Shown here in pieces: positions 31,169-42,688 of a stretch of 64,000 nucleotides of DNA. Position 1 is the stretch's first letter. Each line of letters begins with the position of its first letter. The stretch covers positions 310,001 to 374,000 of the forward strand of contig JANBVO010000004.1 of NCBI GenBank assembly GCA_030052745.1, read 5' to 3'. The stretch is from Pleurostoma richardsiae (Eukaryota; Ascomycota; Sordariomycetes; Calosphaeriales; Pleurostomataceae). The notes under the pieces are model-generated. The model did no database searches. It was not told the origin of the DNA and was given only the letters and a program-made list of their open reading frames with translations. The position numbers and the translations under genes were made by a program.

Positions 31169-32883
31169 CGTTCTCGCTAACGAGGACAGTTGGCCGGCTC
31201 CGCGATTGTGTGGCTGCTCGTTTCCTATCCCAGTGGTGTGTGGCGATGGGGATGGGGATGGTGAGTGCCAGCGAGCGAAACAGGCAATCAGTTCGCGATG
31301 CTAGAGACCGGCGTGCAGCTTCCGCCCCATCACTGGTACCTCCTTGACAGCCGAGCAAACCAGGTGCTACCCCGGAATGGGGCTGGTCTCATGGGTGCAG
31401 AGGGTCCCGTTCAGTCCTCAATTGATCGTCTACCGGGTCGTAACCGCTGGGATCACGAAAGAGTTGCCAGATCAGGCCGCTGATGCTCTCTGCGCGCACA
31501 AGCGACTGACTGAAGCTTCGTCGAGACCGCTAGTTGCACCCTCTCGAGCGGACAGGCAGTCGATGTACAAATCCAGATAAGATGGACAAAGATTGACCCG
31601 AGGTCCGTGGGATGAACTGAGCGTTGCTTGCTGCTCCTCTTCCAAACACGCTACGCCGTCGGCTCGGCCCTGACGTATGTCACCAGTGAGGTTATAGCGA
31701 CACAGGAAGCCGACTCACGAGATCCTACGAGCGGGATACCTAAGACAGTAGTGGGATATTGATGGGATTGAACAAGGAGAAAATTGTCCGAGCACAGCTA
31801 TCACGCTTGTCGTATGGATTCTTGGCGGCGCTGCAGATATCACGGAGGATGAATGAAGGGGCTTAGGTATCCTGTACTTTTTATCGCTCGATAATTCACA
31901 CAGTTTATGACGTACTCAAGACCTTCTCACTATGTCCGAGCCGGTGCAAAATGGGTCCGGCACGCGGTAGTCCGCCCGAATCCCGCGCAGGATGACAGCT
32001 CAGAAATGAGTGCAGGAACAGCAAGGAGGCGAAGCAAGGAGGTTGAAGTCAGGCAAAGCGTATGCAAGGACGGAAAAGTCATAGATGTGCTCGATACTCT
32101 TTTTGACTTCAGCGCAATCAGAACTCCGGAGGCGTCAGCATCGGCGGCTGAGGAGCGACAGCGCCGCCTGCGTCGTAAACGACCGATCCAGGTTGCCAGG
32201 TTTCTACGGCCTAGAAGGCCGCAGAGGCGCGCGTAAGTGTGGATTGCCTGAATCTGGTTAGCGAGGCCTCTGACAGCTCGAAAAGCTCTGTCAAGCCTGT
32301 CAACTCTATTTTGGATAGTGAATGGACCGCCACTGTCGATCGAGCCTTTTGCGAGTCAGGAAATCTGGTAAAGCAGTGAGACCTGCAACAGAAGTAGCTA
32401 GGTTCCTAAACCTTCAATAATTAGGGGGAGGTCTTCTCTGTCATTTAGTAGCAGTCGAGAGAAATGACACTCCCAGTACGACTTGGGTAGACTCGTGCGA
32501 CCTCTCAAGAATTCGAACATAGTAGATGAATTAAAACAAAGATGTCTATGGAACATGGTATCGGAAGCAGCAGTTCTGTCGCAGGACACCTACAGGTGTA
32601 TGCAGGAGGTATATAAAGGTAGGAAAATAAGATATTCCAGTTGTAACGTTAGGAGACGTCTTGTCGCAGCAGATAATCAACGAGTTCGACCCCTTCCATT
32701 CAAGTCGGACGCCACTCCTCCCAATCCTTGACACCACCTCTTCAAATAATAGATATGAGACGTGCCTCTTGCGAAAACGGGCACCGCCATCGCCAGGATG
32801 CAAACATAGTTCCTTCCAGCATTTTTCGCACCTCTCGATCCATTTCAACCGTGGTGACCACACTCGACTTCCCTTGGGAAAGG
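31169..32883. other. 1.7 kb intergenic region upstream of the zinc-cluster gene
   Basis: Between the transcription factor start and the RTA1 gene stop. An open frame at 31907-32236 on the plus strand is listed separately as weak. The part from about 32380 to 32760 is richer in A/T and looks like old inserted or decayed sequence, but no element family can be shown. Confidence 0.45.
31907..32236 (+). CDS. possible small basic protein (weak)
   Basis: A 109-codon open frame starts with ATG and ends in a strongly basic segment (RQRRLRRKRPIQVARFLRPRRPQRR). The middle, GKVIDVLDTLFDFSAIRTPEASASAAEE, reads like real protein, but there is no recognisable family, signal peptide or intron. It could be a small gene, an exon of a decayed gene or chance. 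It lies upstream of, and divergent to, the transcription factor. Confidence 0.25.
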   Translation: MTYSRPSHYVRAGAKWVRHAVVRPNPAQDDSSEMSAGTARRRSKEVEVRQSVCKDGKVIDVLDTLFDFSAIRTPEASASAAEERQRRLRRKRPIQVARFLRPRRPQRRA

Positions 32884-34123
32884 CTAGACTTGCTCGTGTT
32901 GGTTTCTCATCGCGAATGCGTCACCGTCTGAGGTATCTGCAGAGACCAAGCGACGCGTGCTAGCATTCCGCTGTCTCCAGCCCATGGTGACGTAGGCACC
33001 AGGAGGGTAGAGGGTGTAAATCGCAACGACGATGAACATAGGAATCGCATCGAAGACATACAGACTGCCGAGGGGAGTTAGTCAACGGGTTCTCAAAGCA
33101 CGAATGATACCGAAACGCTATGGATACGCACCACCACTCGTGAGTATCAGGATATCCGCTCTTGCCTTCGCCAAATTCAACCTCTCGGTACACGGATCGG
33201 ACCTGTGATGGACCGCGTTAGCTGAGCGCTCTGAACGCTTTTGCGCTGTCACCGAAGCGGAGGGGCCCATACGAGGATCAAGATGCAAGATATGTTGACA
33301 GCGTAGAGGAGGCCGCGCCAGTGTGGCCGAAACTTCTTGTCGCTGCCCTCCAAAGTCACCAGCTTGTCTCCAGGGTTGCTCTTGTAGCGTCTCTGTAAAT
33401 CCGCGACAAACCTCTTGGAGGTGAAGTGGAAGCGGACAGCGACGAAGGAGAACAGGCCGAAGGCGATGATCTGCACAGTAACACCCGCCAGCGCAATATC
33501 TCTTCCCCTATTGACCTTTTCCTTGTAGTTGTCAACCCCCGGCTTGGTGCCGGAAACGATCACAGCACCAATGAGCTGGAGGAGGAGGGCGAAGATGTCG
33601 AAGCCCACAAAGATTGGCGTGACGAATCGCGCTATTGTTCATGTTAGCCACCTCTTGAAGACTGAGAGGGCGACCGGTGTGGCATACGAGGCACCCAGAG
33701 TAGTCGTGTAGTCCGTGCCTCGTCGGGAACCACATGGAAAACGATTCGTCCGAACACGACGTAGATCACTCCGGCCATCAGCACAGGGGCGAGGATGGTC
33801 AAACAGAATTGCACGATGTATATGTTCCTGTCGAGTACTTCCCCGGCCGACTTGATTCTGGCGCCGTATCCGACCGCCTCCACTATAAGCGCGTTAGAGG
33901 ACTCCATTCCGCTCAGGTCGTCGTTGCAGGGACCCATACTTCCGATGGCGAGGATCATCACAAACCAGATCCATGCTCTTGTCCGAATTGTCTGGAAGAG
34001 CGAGACCAGGAAGCCCAGCGCAAACAAGCCACAAGCGACTCCCGCCGCGGCTTGAGATGGATCATAGCCATAATAAGACCGCCGAATCGTAGTCGTTCCC
34101 GATTCAGGAGACGAGGACGACAT
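32884..34123 (-). CDS. RTA1-family seven-helix membrane protein
   Basis: Five exons (34123-33934, 33882-33688, 33631-33273, 33202-33132, 33064-32884) give about 331 residues. RTA1-like proteins are fungal plasma-membrane or ER proteins with seven membrane helices, linked to 7-aminocholesterol resistance and lipid translocation (Rta1, Rsb1, Pug1 in yeast). The N-terminus SYYGYDPSQAAAGVACGLFALGFL, the motif VEAVGYGARI after the first intron, VIYVVFGRIVFHV, IFALLLQLIGAVIVSG, RSVYREVEFGEGKSGY, and HEWCLYVFDAIPMFIVV are all family marks. All four introns keep phase. Intron 1 (33883-33933) is 51 nt without an in-frame stop, so its retention would insert 17 residues. The cytosolic tail is short. Substrate cannot be told from sequence. 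Confidence 0.92.
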
Positions 34124-36318
34124 CTTCGAAACGAGACGTGACGTGTAGGCAGTGGCGTATGTAAGGGGAGAAGAAGGAATGATCTTTTGGCCTCAAATCC
34201 GAGATGAACTGCTAGAGAGGGAAAGGGGGGTCATCAAGGGGAAAGGGGGCAGCGTCGTTGGGTTAAAATAAGGAAAAGCAAAGGAGGGCCACGCAAATAT
34301 GCACATCATCACATCGGCAGGCGCATCTTACGAATCCACGACTGTGGATAAGCATATAATTTCTTTGCTGTACCGTTCCGGTTAACATGTCGTGTGGCCT
34401 TTGGCCCGACGGCCGGCCGTCAACACGAGTCTTAACTGGTCCAGCCACTGAAGCAACCGGGACTAGATTGGCGGTAGCATGCTAAAAGGCTTGGTTACCG
34501 CCGGTGATGAGAACAACCACCGCGGACGAGGAATTCTCTGCGCCGGTAGAGGAGGCTGTGCAGGACGGGAACGTCAGCGCGCACCGCGTTCTGGCCCTCT
34601 GACACGGACGCTTTGGAGGCTGAAGGCACCCATGCTATCACAAGTCGGAGGATCGGGGGTCCGGCGCACCGTAAACTAAGCCGGAAGCGGAAATCTGCTC
34701 GTGAAAGTCCCCCCGGGACGGAATCCACTGTGATTGGTCAATTCCTGAGAGTCAGCTCAATGGGTGCAGAGGAATGAACGAAGTATAAAGAGTTCTGCAT
34801 GTCTTCTCCAAGAACACTCCAGGGCTCAGCCAGAGCATGTGTCTGTTGCGACACATTCTGCTTAGTCGGCCAAGAATCCACATGGATTCACCATGGTCTT
34901 GCCCGGAATGCCGGCCGTAGGATTCGGGAAGGAAAGGGCTAGGCGTGACGACGATGATACCGGCGACGCAAACAGCACAAAGAGCGTCTGACTCGTATAG
35001 GCTTGACGGCTGGCTAAGCTTTCCAGTTATGACCCCGTCGATCTCCGGCCGCCTGTCTCCGGGTAGCCCCGCAACGGCGAGCTTCTCTCTCCGGTCGGCT
35101 TCGAATCACGGATGGGCCATTTCTGTAGGCGAGTACTGCGGATACTTGGCTCATATTCCATACCTGGACTACCAGGCGCGATGTTATCCCCGCATCTTGT
35201 GCGGCTCTCTGGCCTTGCATTGGGTTATTCCCAAAGGTCAACCTTCCCGTCCGCCTCCTGTATGGGGGCACATCAACACGAAGTCCAACAACTTCAACAG
35301 ATGACACTGAGGACATTGTGCCAAGCGCGGCAAAGTCTCGCTGCCTCTTCAAACTCCCACTCTGCAACCTATTGCGGAGAGGGAATAGCGGAGATAACAT
35401 CACTCAACCCGTTGTGTTGAGGAAGCCGGTCTGATTCGGACCATGATCGACTATGCTCATCTGTGACTCCCGGGCGCTTGCACTTGTCAGCGCACATCTC
35501 TTGAGAGGACTGAAGCTTGTACCGTGATGTGATATGGTATCCTGCTGCGGAACTCTAGGCGTGTCCGAAGGATCTTTAAAAAAAACTTCAGAAAGCTAAC
35601 ACCAAGGTTAGAGCTACTCAGGCTGCTCTTCGTCAGAGCACAGCCGTGCTTTGGAGGTGAGGTTAAAGACTGGGGACACGTTAAAGTGTTCTGTTAAGGA
35701 TGATGTATCTTCTTGCAGGCTATCCAGCTAAATGTAGTGGTAGGATACTTTTAAATCACCTACCCCGCAATCAGAGCTCCGTCTTCCTGGAGAGGATTGG
35801 GCTGGCCGGATACGTACCTGGCTGGAGCCTTTTAGATGAGGAGACAATTTATTGTTGGAAATTCAGCGACGCTTTTTTCTGCCCGCGCGCACGACACCTC
35901 AATCGTCACACTCTCCACCACCTGCAAGATTTGCAAACAACACCTCCATCAACACCCACCTCATAATCACAACTGGTGCCTCCCTCACTAGTCCCCTGAC
36001 TTGCTCGTCGCCTCTCACGTCCCTCTGGCCCCCATCTCTCAGTAGAATTTTGCGAGTTCTTGTCCTCTTCCCACTCAGCCTCCATTTACCAATCAGGCTC
36101 TCCGGAGACGTATTCGTGGTTTCTCTGGTCTAAGGTAGCTACAGACGACCAACTCCTCCTTGTTTCACCTATGAGAATCATCATCAATAGTGATGTTGCT
36201 GACGTTGGACAACCTCAGAGAGCTCCTGTCTTATATTAACGCCGTCACGACTTCGCCGCTCGGGTCGAGAAACATCCCACGATCGTCTTCGGAATCACAT
36301 ATCGACCGTCTGTCCACC
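34124..36318. other. 2.2 kb divergent intergenic region
   Basis: Holds the promoter of the RTA1 gene on the left and of the NTF2-RRM gene on the right. From about 35890 to 36130 the plus strand is pyrimidine-rich, consistent with a leader. The middle (about 35540-35860) is A/T-richer. Open frames here show no protein character. Confidence 0.45.
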
Positions 36319-38096
36319 ATGGCAACTAACGGTACCACCAACCACCAAGACCAGTATAAGGCTTCTGGAGACCATTATGCTGCTACCACGGGCCCGGCAG
36401 ACGCATCCAACCCGTCCAACAGCAACCTTTCCAAGGACGAGGTTGGCTGGTACTTCGTCGAGCAGTATTATACTACTTTGAGCAAGTCGCCCGAGAAGCT
36501 CCATGTTCGTATAACACCACTCCATAGATTCTGCCTAGCTCATCTTAACCTTCTTGCAGCTGTTCTATGGAAAGCGCTCCCAGTTCGTCTATGGCCTCGA
36601 AGCCGAAGTTGCCAACGTATCGGTTGGGCGACAGGTACGTCATTACCACTGCTTGAGATCTCCAAACTCGGCGCCGTTTCTAATGCGTTCCCGAAACTAG
36701 GCTATCCAGGATCGCATCAAGGAGCTTGATTTCCACGACTGTAAAGTCAGGATTTCGAATGTCGACTCCCAGGCCTCGTTCGAGAATATTGTCATCCAAG
36801 TCATCGGAGAGACGTCAAACAAGGCGGGTGAGCCCAAGAAGTTTGTGCAAACGTTCGTCCTCGCTCAGCAGCCCTCTGGCTATTTTGTCCTCAACGACAT
36901 CCTGAGATATATCAACGAGGAGGGAGATGACGAGCCTGTTGAGGCCGCACGGGAAGAAGTCGCACCCGCGTCCGAGACCGAGGCCTCCCAGGCGCCTGAA
37001 ACCCTGGCAGAGCCCGAGCCTATCAAGTCGGTTGAGGCGGTTGTTGAAGAGGCACCTGCAGCCCAACTGGACGCCACTGTCATCGAGAAGAAGCTTGAGG
37101 AGGTCAGCTCAGACGTCAAGGAAACGCCTTCTACAACTGCCGCCGGAACTCCCGTCGAGACTGCGCCTCCCGCCGACGACGCGGCGACCAAGCCCGAGCC
37201 TGCAGCTGCCACTCTGCCCGACCCAGAGAAAGCCGCCGAGGAGATTGCGGAGGAGGAAGTCAAGAAGCCGGAGGCCCCGAAAGACCCCAGCCCTACTCCT
37301 GTCGCGCCTCGCGTCCCCGCTCCTGCCGCTGCTGAGCCTGAGAAGCCCAAGGAGCCGCCCAAGCCAATGACATGGGCTAGCCGCGCTGCCGCCGCTGCCG
37401 GCACAGCAGCACGTCCCGCCGTGGCACTCCCCAAGACTGCTACGCCACCAGCCCAGCCCCGAACTGCAGCCCCGCCCGCCGCTGCTTCGCAGCCTAGCCC
37501 GGCCGCCCAGACCACGGAGGCCAGCCCCGCGGCCGAGAGCAAGGACTCTGGTAGCGAATGGCAGACGGCTGGAGCCGATTCTAAGAGACAAAACCGGCCC
37601 CAGTCCATCTCTCAGCCTCCCACAGAGAAAGAAGGCACAATGGGCTATGTGAAGTACGTCACTGAGAAGGTGAAGGCCGATGATCTCAAGGCGACTTTGG
37701 CTAGCTATGGCGAGCTCGTCTACTTTGACATCAACCGTGGCAAGGTATGTCCGCTCGTAGAGCCACCCACCTTAGTAGTGGTTAGAGGATACTGACCATG
37801 TGCAGAATTGCGCGTTCGTCGAGTTCGCCACTGCTGCCGGTTACCAGGCCGCTATCGCCGCGAACCCGCATGTTGTGAATGGGGAGAACATTGTTGTTGA
37901 GCCCCGTCGACCCAAGGCCGGCGCCTACGGCGGATCGAACTATCAGGCTGGCAGAGGAAGCATCTCCGGGCGGGGTCGTGGTGGATATGACCGGGCCGGC
38001 AGCCAGGGCGGCGGTCGCGGAGGCTTCACTGGATCCGCCCGCGGTCGCGGCGGCGCCCAACGAGGCCGTGGCGGTGCCCCGACGGCCAGCGCATAA
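36319..38096 (+). CDS. G3BP/Bre5/Nxt3-like NTF2-RRM protein
   Basis: Four exons (36319-36504, 36560-36634, 36701-37744, 37806-38096) give about 531 residues. Such proteins bind a Ubp3/USP10-type deubiquitinase through the NTF2-like domain and RNA through the RRM, and act in stress granules, ribophagy and vesicle coat turnover. The NTF2 fold is visible from EVGWYFVEQYYTTLSKSPEKL through LFYGKRSQFVYG, IQDRIKELDFHDCKVRISNVDSQ and KFVQTFVLAQQPSGYFVLNDILRYI (about 38-145). A disordered Pro/Ala/Glu linker of about 240 residues follows. The RRM is short: GYVKYVTEKVKADDLKATLASYGELVYFDINRGK then NCAFVEFATAAGYQAAIAAN (about 398-465). The tail is an RGG box (GRGRGGYDRAGSQGGGRGGF). Domain order is diagnostic. 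The 3' flank has no close gene. Confidence 0.92.
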
Positions 38097-38252
38097 TAGC
38101 CGAATACCGACCACCAACAGTTGGCCCATGGGATGTGACCGACTATCGATACTAGGTCCCTGCCCATAGTGGGCTCGCTCACGGGCTCAGTTGGTCTGAG
38201 CTGAGGACCTCACGTTCTCAGCGATGATGTTTATCTCTTTCCCCCCCTCCAC

Positions 38253-38270
38253 CTCTCTCTCTCTCTCTCT
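38253..38270 (+). repeat. CT dinucleotide repeat
   Basis: About nine tandem CT units 160 bases downstream of the NTF2-RRM gene, probably in or just past its 3' untranslated region. Confidence 0.8.
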
Positions 38271-41150
38271 CATCCGCCCGGCACGCAAAGGTAATAGGAT
38301 TGCGAAAAGTTGAAGAAGATCATGGGTTCCAGGGAGTTTCCTCGGATGGACAACGGTTAATGGACGGGCCACGATGGTGGTGGACCTTGCTTGCGTTGGC
38401 GTCCTTCGCATAATGCATACAAAAGTTCTTGTGCACATGTCGCTACGAGGGAAAGGCTTGTTGTACGTTATCCGCAGAGTGTGTGTAAGCGAAGCATCAA
38501 GGGATACAGACGGGGTTTATTGCATTAAGGAGAAGAGAGTATGGCTGTGGGATATGGACTGTGGAGTAAACGGGGAGAGAAGTACTAGATTCTAACCTGT
38601 ATAGTAGGGGAGGACGACGAGATACTATTCTTGCCAATGCTTTGAATGTAACTTCTATTACTCCCCCCAAGAGCGGTCATTAGAGAACGGGAAGAGACGA
38701 TACAGTAGACTACTTGCTGCCCATTGACCGACCGTGCTCCGAGACAACACTGATGTCGGTGTGCACACCCTCTTCTGTGTCTGCACCGACTTGCAGTCCT
38801 ACTACCGATATATATATAATATATGCCATCTCCACGTCCAGCCCCTCTTAGCTGCAGCGGGAAGGGAGATGGACAATCTATTATTATACTCCAGCGGCCT
38901 GTCCTTGGTGTGTCGAATCGAAAGGAACCGATGGAGATAAGACTTTGAGGTTGTCCGGACGGTTCCTGCAGGGCAGCTAACTAATATGGCATAGACATGC
39001 AAGCCATCCCGGATGTGGGCAAACGTGTGTCGGCAGCAAACAAGCATTGGGCGTCGAGCCTCAAGTCTTGGAAGCGGAAGGGGAGGGGGGGAAGAGGGGG
39101 CAAGGGTTCTTGAGTTCAGGCCGACCTTGGATCGGCCTGGGAGGCCTACGATTCGTCATGATCCGGGCCGATGCTACGTGCAGCGTGCCTCAGGTGGTTA
39201 AATAACCTGCCCGCTTACCTACCTAGGTATGATGTACCTACACGTACAGTGTCTCCGTCCACGGGACATCCGTTGCCCATTTCGGCGCGACACCAAAGCT
39301 CCTTCCCTTTGAGACTGTCTGGGCCGAGCTGCCTGCTGCCTCGGGAGGCCATTCGCCGGCCGCAAGGGGCAGGCACGGAACGGGACGGCCAGGTATGGGT
39401 GGATGGATGATTGAGTGATTGACTGGGAGTTCCATTCCCACCTCGATTCATCACTCAAGTCACGGTAAACACTCCTCTCTCCCCCCTCTCCGGCAACGTG
39501 CCAGCGGCGGCAATTGCGCAGCATATGCGGAACACTTGTGTGCGTGCTGTTGGAGAAACCGGTCCCTTCTGAAACACAAGAGCCAGCTCCAAAGAGCGGG
39601 TAAGACGGCGCATCCTGTGCCGGCGGCAGGATAAGAAAGCAACCCAACCCCAACAAAGCCATCAATCACATCAACGGCTGGGATGAGGAGATGCAAGGGG
39701 GGAAAGGATCAGCTCCGACTGCCGGCTGCGCCTCCCTTCTGGAAGAGCCGGTGGAAGCCTGGGAGGTGACAGACAGTCCAAGCGGGTTGTGCCCCGTCCG
39801 CATGTCTCTGGCGGTCCACTACTAACCTATAGGCCATCCACAATCGTAAGCAGGATGCAGCACACCTTCGAAGTCGGATCTGCTCTGCTTTGCTGCTGAG
39901 AGGCGGGGCTCTGCGCTGGACGGATCTCTTGGCCAGTCCCGACATCGCGCAACCCTCCGCGCTTTCTAGGAATAACTGTGTTAAGTCTTTCCTACTCCCG
40001 GAAATATATGTCGGAGGAAAGACGACGGCGCAGAGCGACCTCTGGAGCTTTCGCGACGGCGTCATGCCCCAATCACTGTTCGCCTTCAACCACCTACCCG
40101 ACAGGGCTAGCCTGGACCGCGTGATGGGCTGCTATCGGCCGGGGGTACACACAGCGGGCTAGTCTCGAAGAGGGGGGTCGCAATGCGGCCTTTTGCCCCC
40201 CTTGCCTGCCCTTGGCCAGCCTCAAGTTGCGAGTTGCGGAGTTGCGGCTTGCTGTTGCTGCGCGAGCGCCCGTGGCCCGCTTCAGCTGTCCTGATTCTGA
40301 ATAATAGAAACTCGATGCTCTGCGAGTAGACGGCCAATTCAACCGTCCCGTCGCTTCCGGCGATCCTTCGCGGCAACCCCCGTTGCCGTCTACACCTCAA
40401 CCCTCCTCTCTCCGACTGTTGGTCGTGGTACCCTCAGCCCCTCTTCCCCCGTCCACCCCATCCGGTACACGCGGAGGACAAGACAAAAAGCCTCAAACCC
40501 CGAGTGCTCGGAGGATATCTTTCACTTATAAGCAGGGTGTCGTATGTAACACACGGTATCTGATTATCGCTTAGTACCCGGCAGTACGTAAGATCTCAAC
40601 GCTGATCAGCGGGCAGCATTCCTCTTTCTGCACCTCCTCCTTCGTCTGGGGACCGCGAGTATCACGCCTGCGGCTGTATTATCTGCTTTTTAGCACTGTA
40701 ACATCTGTTTAGTGAGCAGACTAGCGGGACGCTTCCTCACCACAGACATCCGCTACGATCGGAACCCTGGTGTCCTTCTCACGCCGTCGACTCACATCAT
40801 CTCGGCCCAAGGTGCCCTTCCTTGGAACTTAAGCTTTTGATCTTCTTTTCTTCCAAGCCTTGGTGTCCGTCTCCGCATCTTGTTTTATCTCTGCTCCACA
40901 CGTGTTTTCGCCGGAGATCTGCGCATAATATACTTGTCGTCTCACTGGCTACAACGGCATTGCATACAAACACCCTCATCAGAGCTGCGTGAGAAAGCGG
41001 GCGTCTCGGAGGCAGGTTGCAGTGGGAAACCTTGCATATATGCCTCGGGCGGCCCAAATGAAGCGGGTAAACATGTAATAGAGTGTTGGATGCAACGGGA
41101 AGGAGGAAGAAATTCGACCACACGCCCCATCAAGCAAGAGCCGATCCGTG

Positions 41151-41180
41151 TCTGCGCCGCTCTGCGCCGCTCTGCGCCGC
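41151..41180 (+). repeat. three exact copies of a 10-bp unit (TCTGCGCCGC)
   Basis: The unit TCTGCGCCGC is repeated three times without change, 54 bases before the ATG of the PH-domain gene and so probably in its leader. It may be a slippage product. Confidence 0.85.
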
Positions 41181-41233
41181 GGTTGTTTGAGCTCCGCAAC
41201 CCCCCTTTTGTGTATATCATCACACCCACCCCC

Positions 41234-42688
41234 ATGGATCCCGATGGAGGCCTTCCAGATGAGACGCCGCCCACCGTGTCGCCGCAGCCACTGCGGCGGC
41301 GCCTTAGTATGGAGGAGGACTATTTCTACCAAGAGGTCATGACCCTTCGGCGGGCGCCTTCGCAGCCACCTGTCTACGAGAGCGCCGTAGGGCCGCCAAC
41401 CGCCAAGGGGAAAGGAAAGAACCCTGCTGTTCCCACCATGGCCGTCTCACCTGATGAGGAGGACGAGGAGGAAGAGGAGGCACCGGAGAGTGGAGGTGAG
41501 GACGAGGTTATCGAGGTGTTACCGTCTTACAAGTGCGACATCGAGATGGAGGGCGCCTTCCAGCTGAAGATGGAGATCGAAGAGGCTATCAAACGTGCGG
41601 AGTACCGGAACTGGCGGACCGTCATCGTTCAGCTGCGGGGGACTGCACTGAACATCTACCACGCGAAGAAGGATTGGGGATGGAGGAGCAAGTCCAAAGA
41701 AGGTCCCGACATCTCGCCAGACTACCCGCCGTGGCTCACGAAGAAGCAGCTGGAGAAGAGCTATAGTCTGGCGCATGCGGACGTGGGCATTGCTGCCGAC
41801 TATCATAAGTAAGTTGTCTCCGATAGCTCGGACTGCTCGTGGGAGAGGAGACCAGGCGGTGTGCTGGTAGGAACCAGTTCTCCATGTGTCTGCCATGTCT
41901 AACAATTCAATTCTCACAGGAGACGATATGTCATCCGCGTACGAGCAGAGACGGACCAATTTCTGATATCCTGCATCGAGCTGCAGACTTTTGTAAGATG
42001 GCTTGACGCTCTATTCGCCGCCATCGAGGTCGCCGCGCCCATCGACGACCGGGACTTCCCTCGCGACCAGAGTATCCCTCGAATACAACGGATACGCTGG
42101 TTTCGCGGACAGCATGCCCAACCTGCTTCACCCGCTGCACCCGCTGCACCCGCGTCCACCGCGTCCCCCGCCCCTGTTGTGGCCGCCTCAGCAAGCGGCG
42201 GCGGCGGTGGAGGGCGAGACAGCGATCGTCACCAGCAGCCCCCGCGGCTAACCGTGCAGCAGACTCTCAGTCCGGCGACCATAGCGGTGGTAGGGAACGC
42301 CGGACCGTCGACTGAGGTCTCATCAACACCTGCTTCACAGCCCCCCGATGTACCGGGACCGTCGAGGAGGCCTGCCCCTGCCACAGACGCAATGGGCCGG
42401 CTTTCGACAACGTCCTACCCTAACGAGGGGATCGACCCGCAAACGGGCAAGTGGCATCCCCGGCACCGGTGGACGACACACCACGACATGGTGTATGCAA
42501 AGCTATGCTATGCCGTGTTGCTGTTCAAGAGCCCTCGCAAGTCCAATTACATCATCGTCAAAGGCAAACAGTGGTACATCGACTGGACCACGGGGAAGAT
42601 GGTCCGCGTACGGCCGCCTGGGTACGATGAGCCGGAGGCCAACTTCGGGCCCTGGCAGGTCATACATCCCGAGAACGCGAGGATCTGA
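41234..42688 (+). CDS. PH-domain protein
   Basis: Two exons (41234-41808, 41920-42688) give about 447 residues. A pleckstrin-homology domain is likely at about 90-260. It runs from a strand-rich start (LPSYKCDIEMEGAFQLKMEIEEA) through WRTVIVQLRGTALNIYHAKKDW, HKRRYVIRVRAETDQFLISC and ends in the helix ELQTFVRWLDALFAAIEVA. PH domains bind phosphoinositides or proteins at membranes. The motif IDDRDFPRDQSIPRIQRIRW just after it is shared by a fungal family, possibly that of the yeast uncharacterised PH proteins Yhr131c/Ynl144c (from memory, not checked). A Pro/Ala/Ser-rich linker and a second ordered C-terminal part (TTHHDMVYAKLCYAVLLFKSPRKSNYIIVKGKQWYIDW) follow. The frame is open upstream of 41234, but this ATG has the best context (cacccccATGG). 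The N-terminus is acidic. Confidence 0.82.

Larger units (their letters stand above)
38097..41233. other. 3.1 kb intergenic region
   Basis: No supported gene. It contains a CT dinucleotide run (38253-38270), a TACCTAGGTA-type palindrome near 39220, and near the end a threefold 10-bp repeat (41151-41180) in the probable leader of the PH-domain gene. Open frames between 38700 and 40700 look random. Confidence 0.45.

Noticed and set aside
32540-32580. sequence resembling a Copia-type primer-binding site (GGTATC..AGC)
   Set aside because: No terminal repeats, element ends or coding remnants can be seen around it, so no retroelement is called.
29118-34123. possible biosynthetic gene cluster (zinc-cluster regulator next to an RTA1 transporter-like gene)
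   Set aside because: No polyketide synthase, peptide synthetase, terpene cyclase or tailoring enzymes lie nearby, and the neighbours are housekeeping genes.
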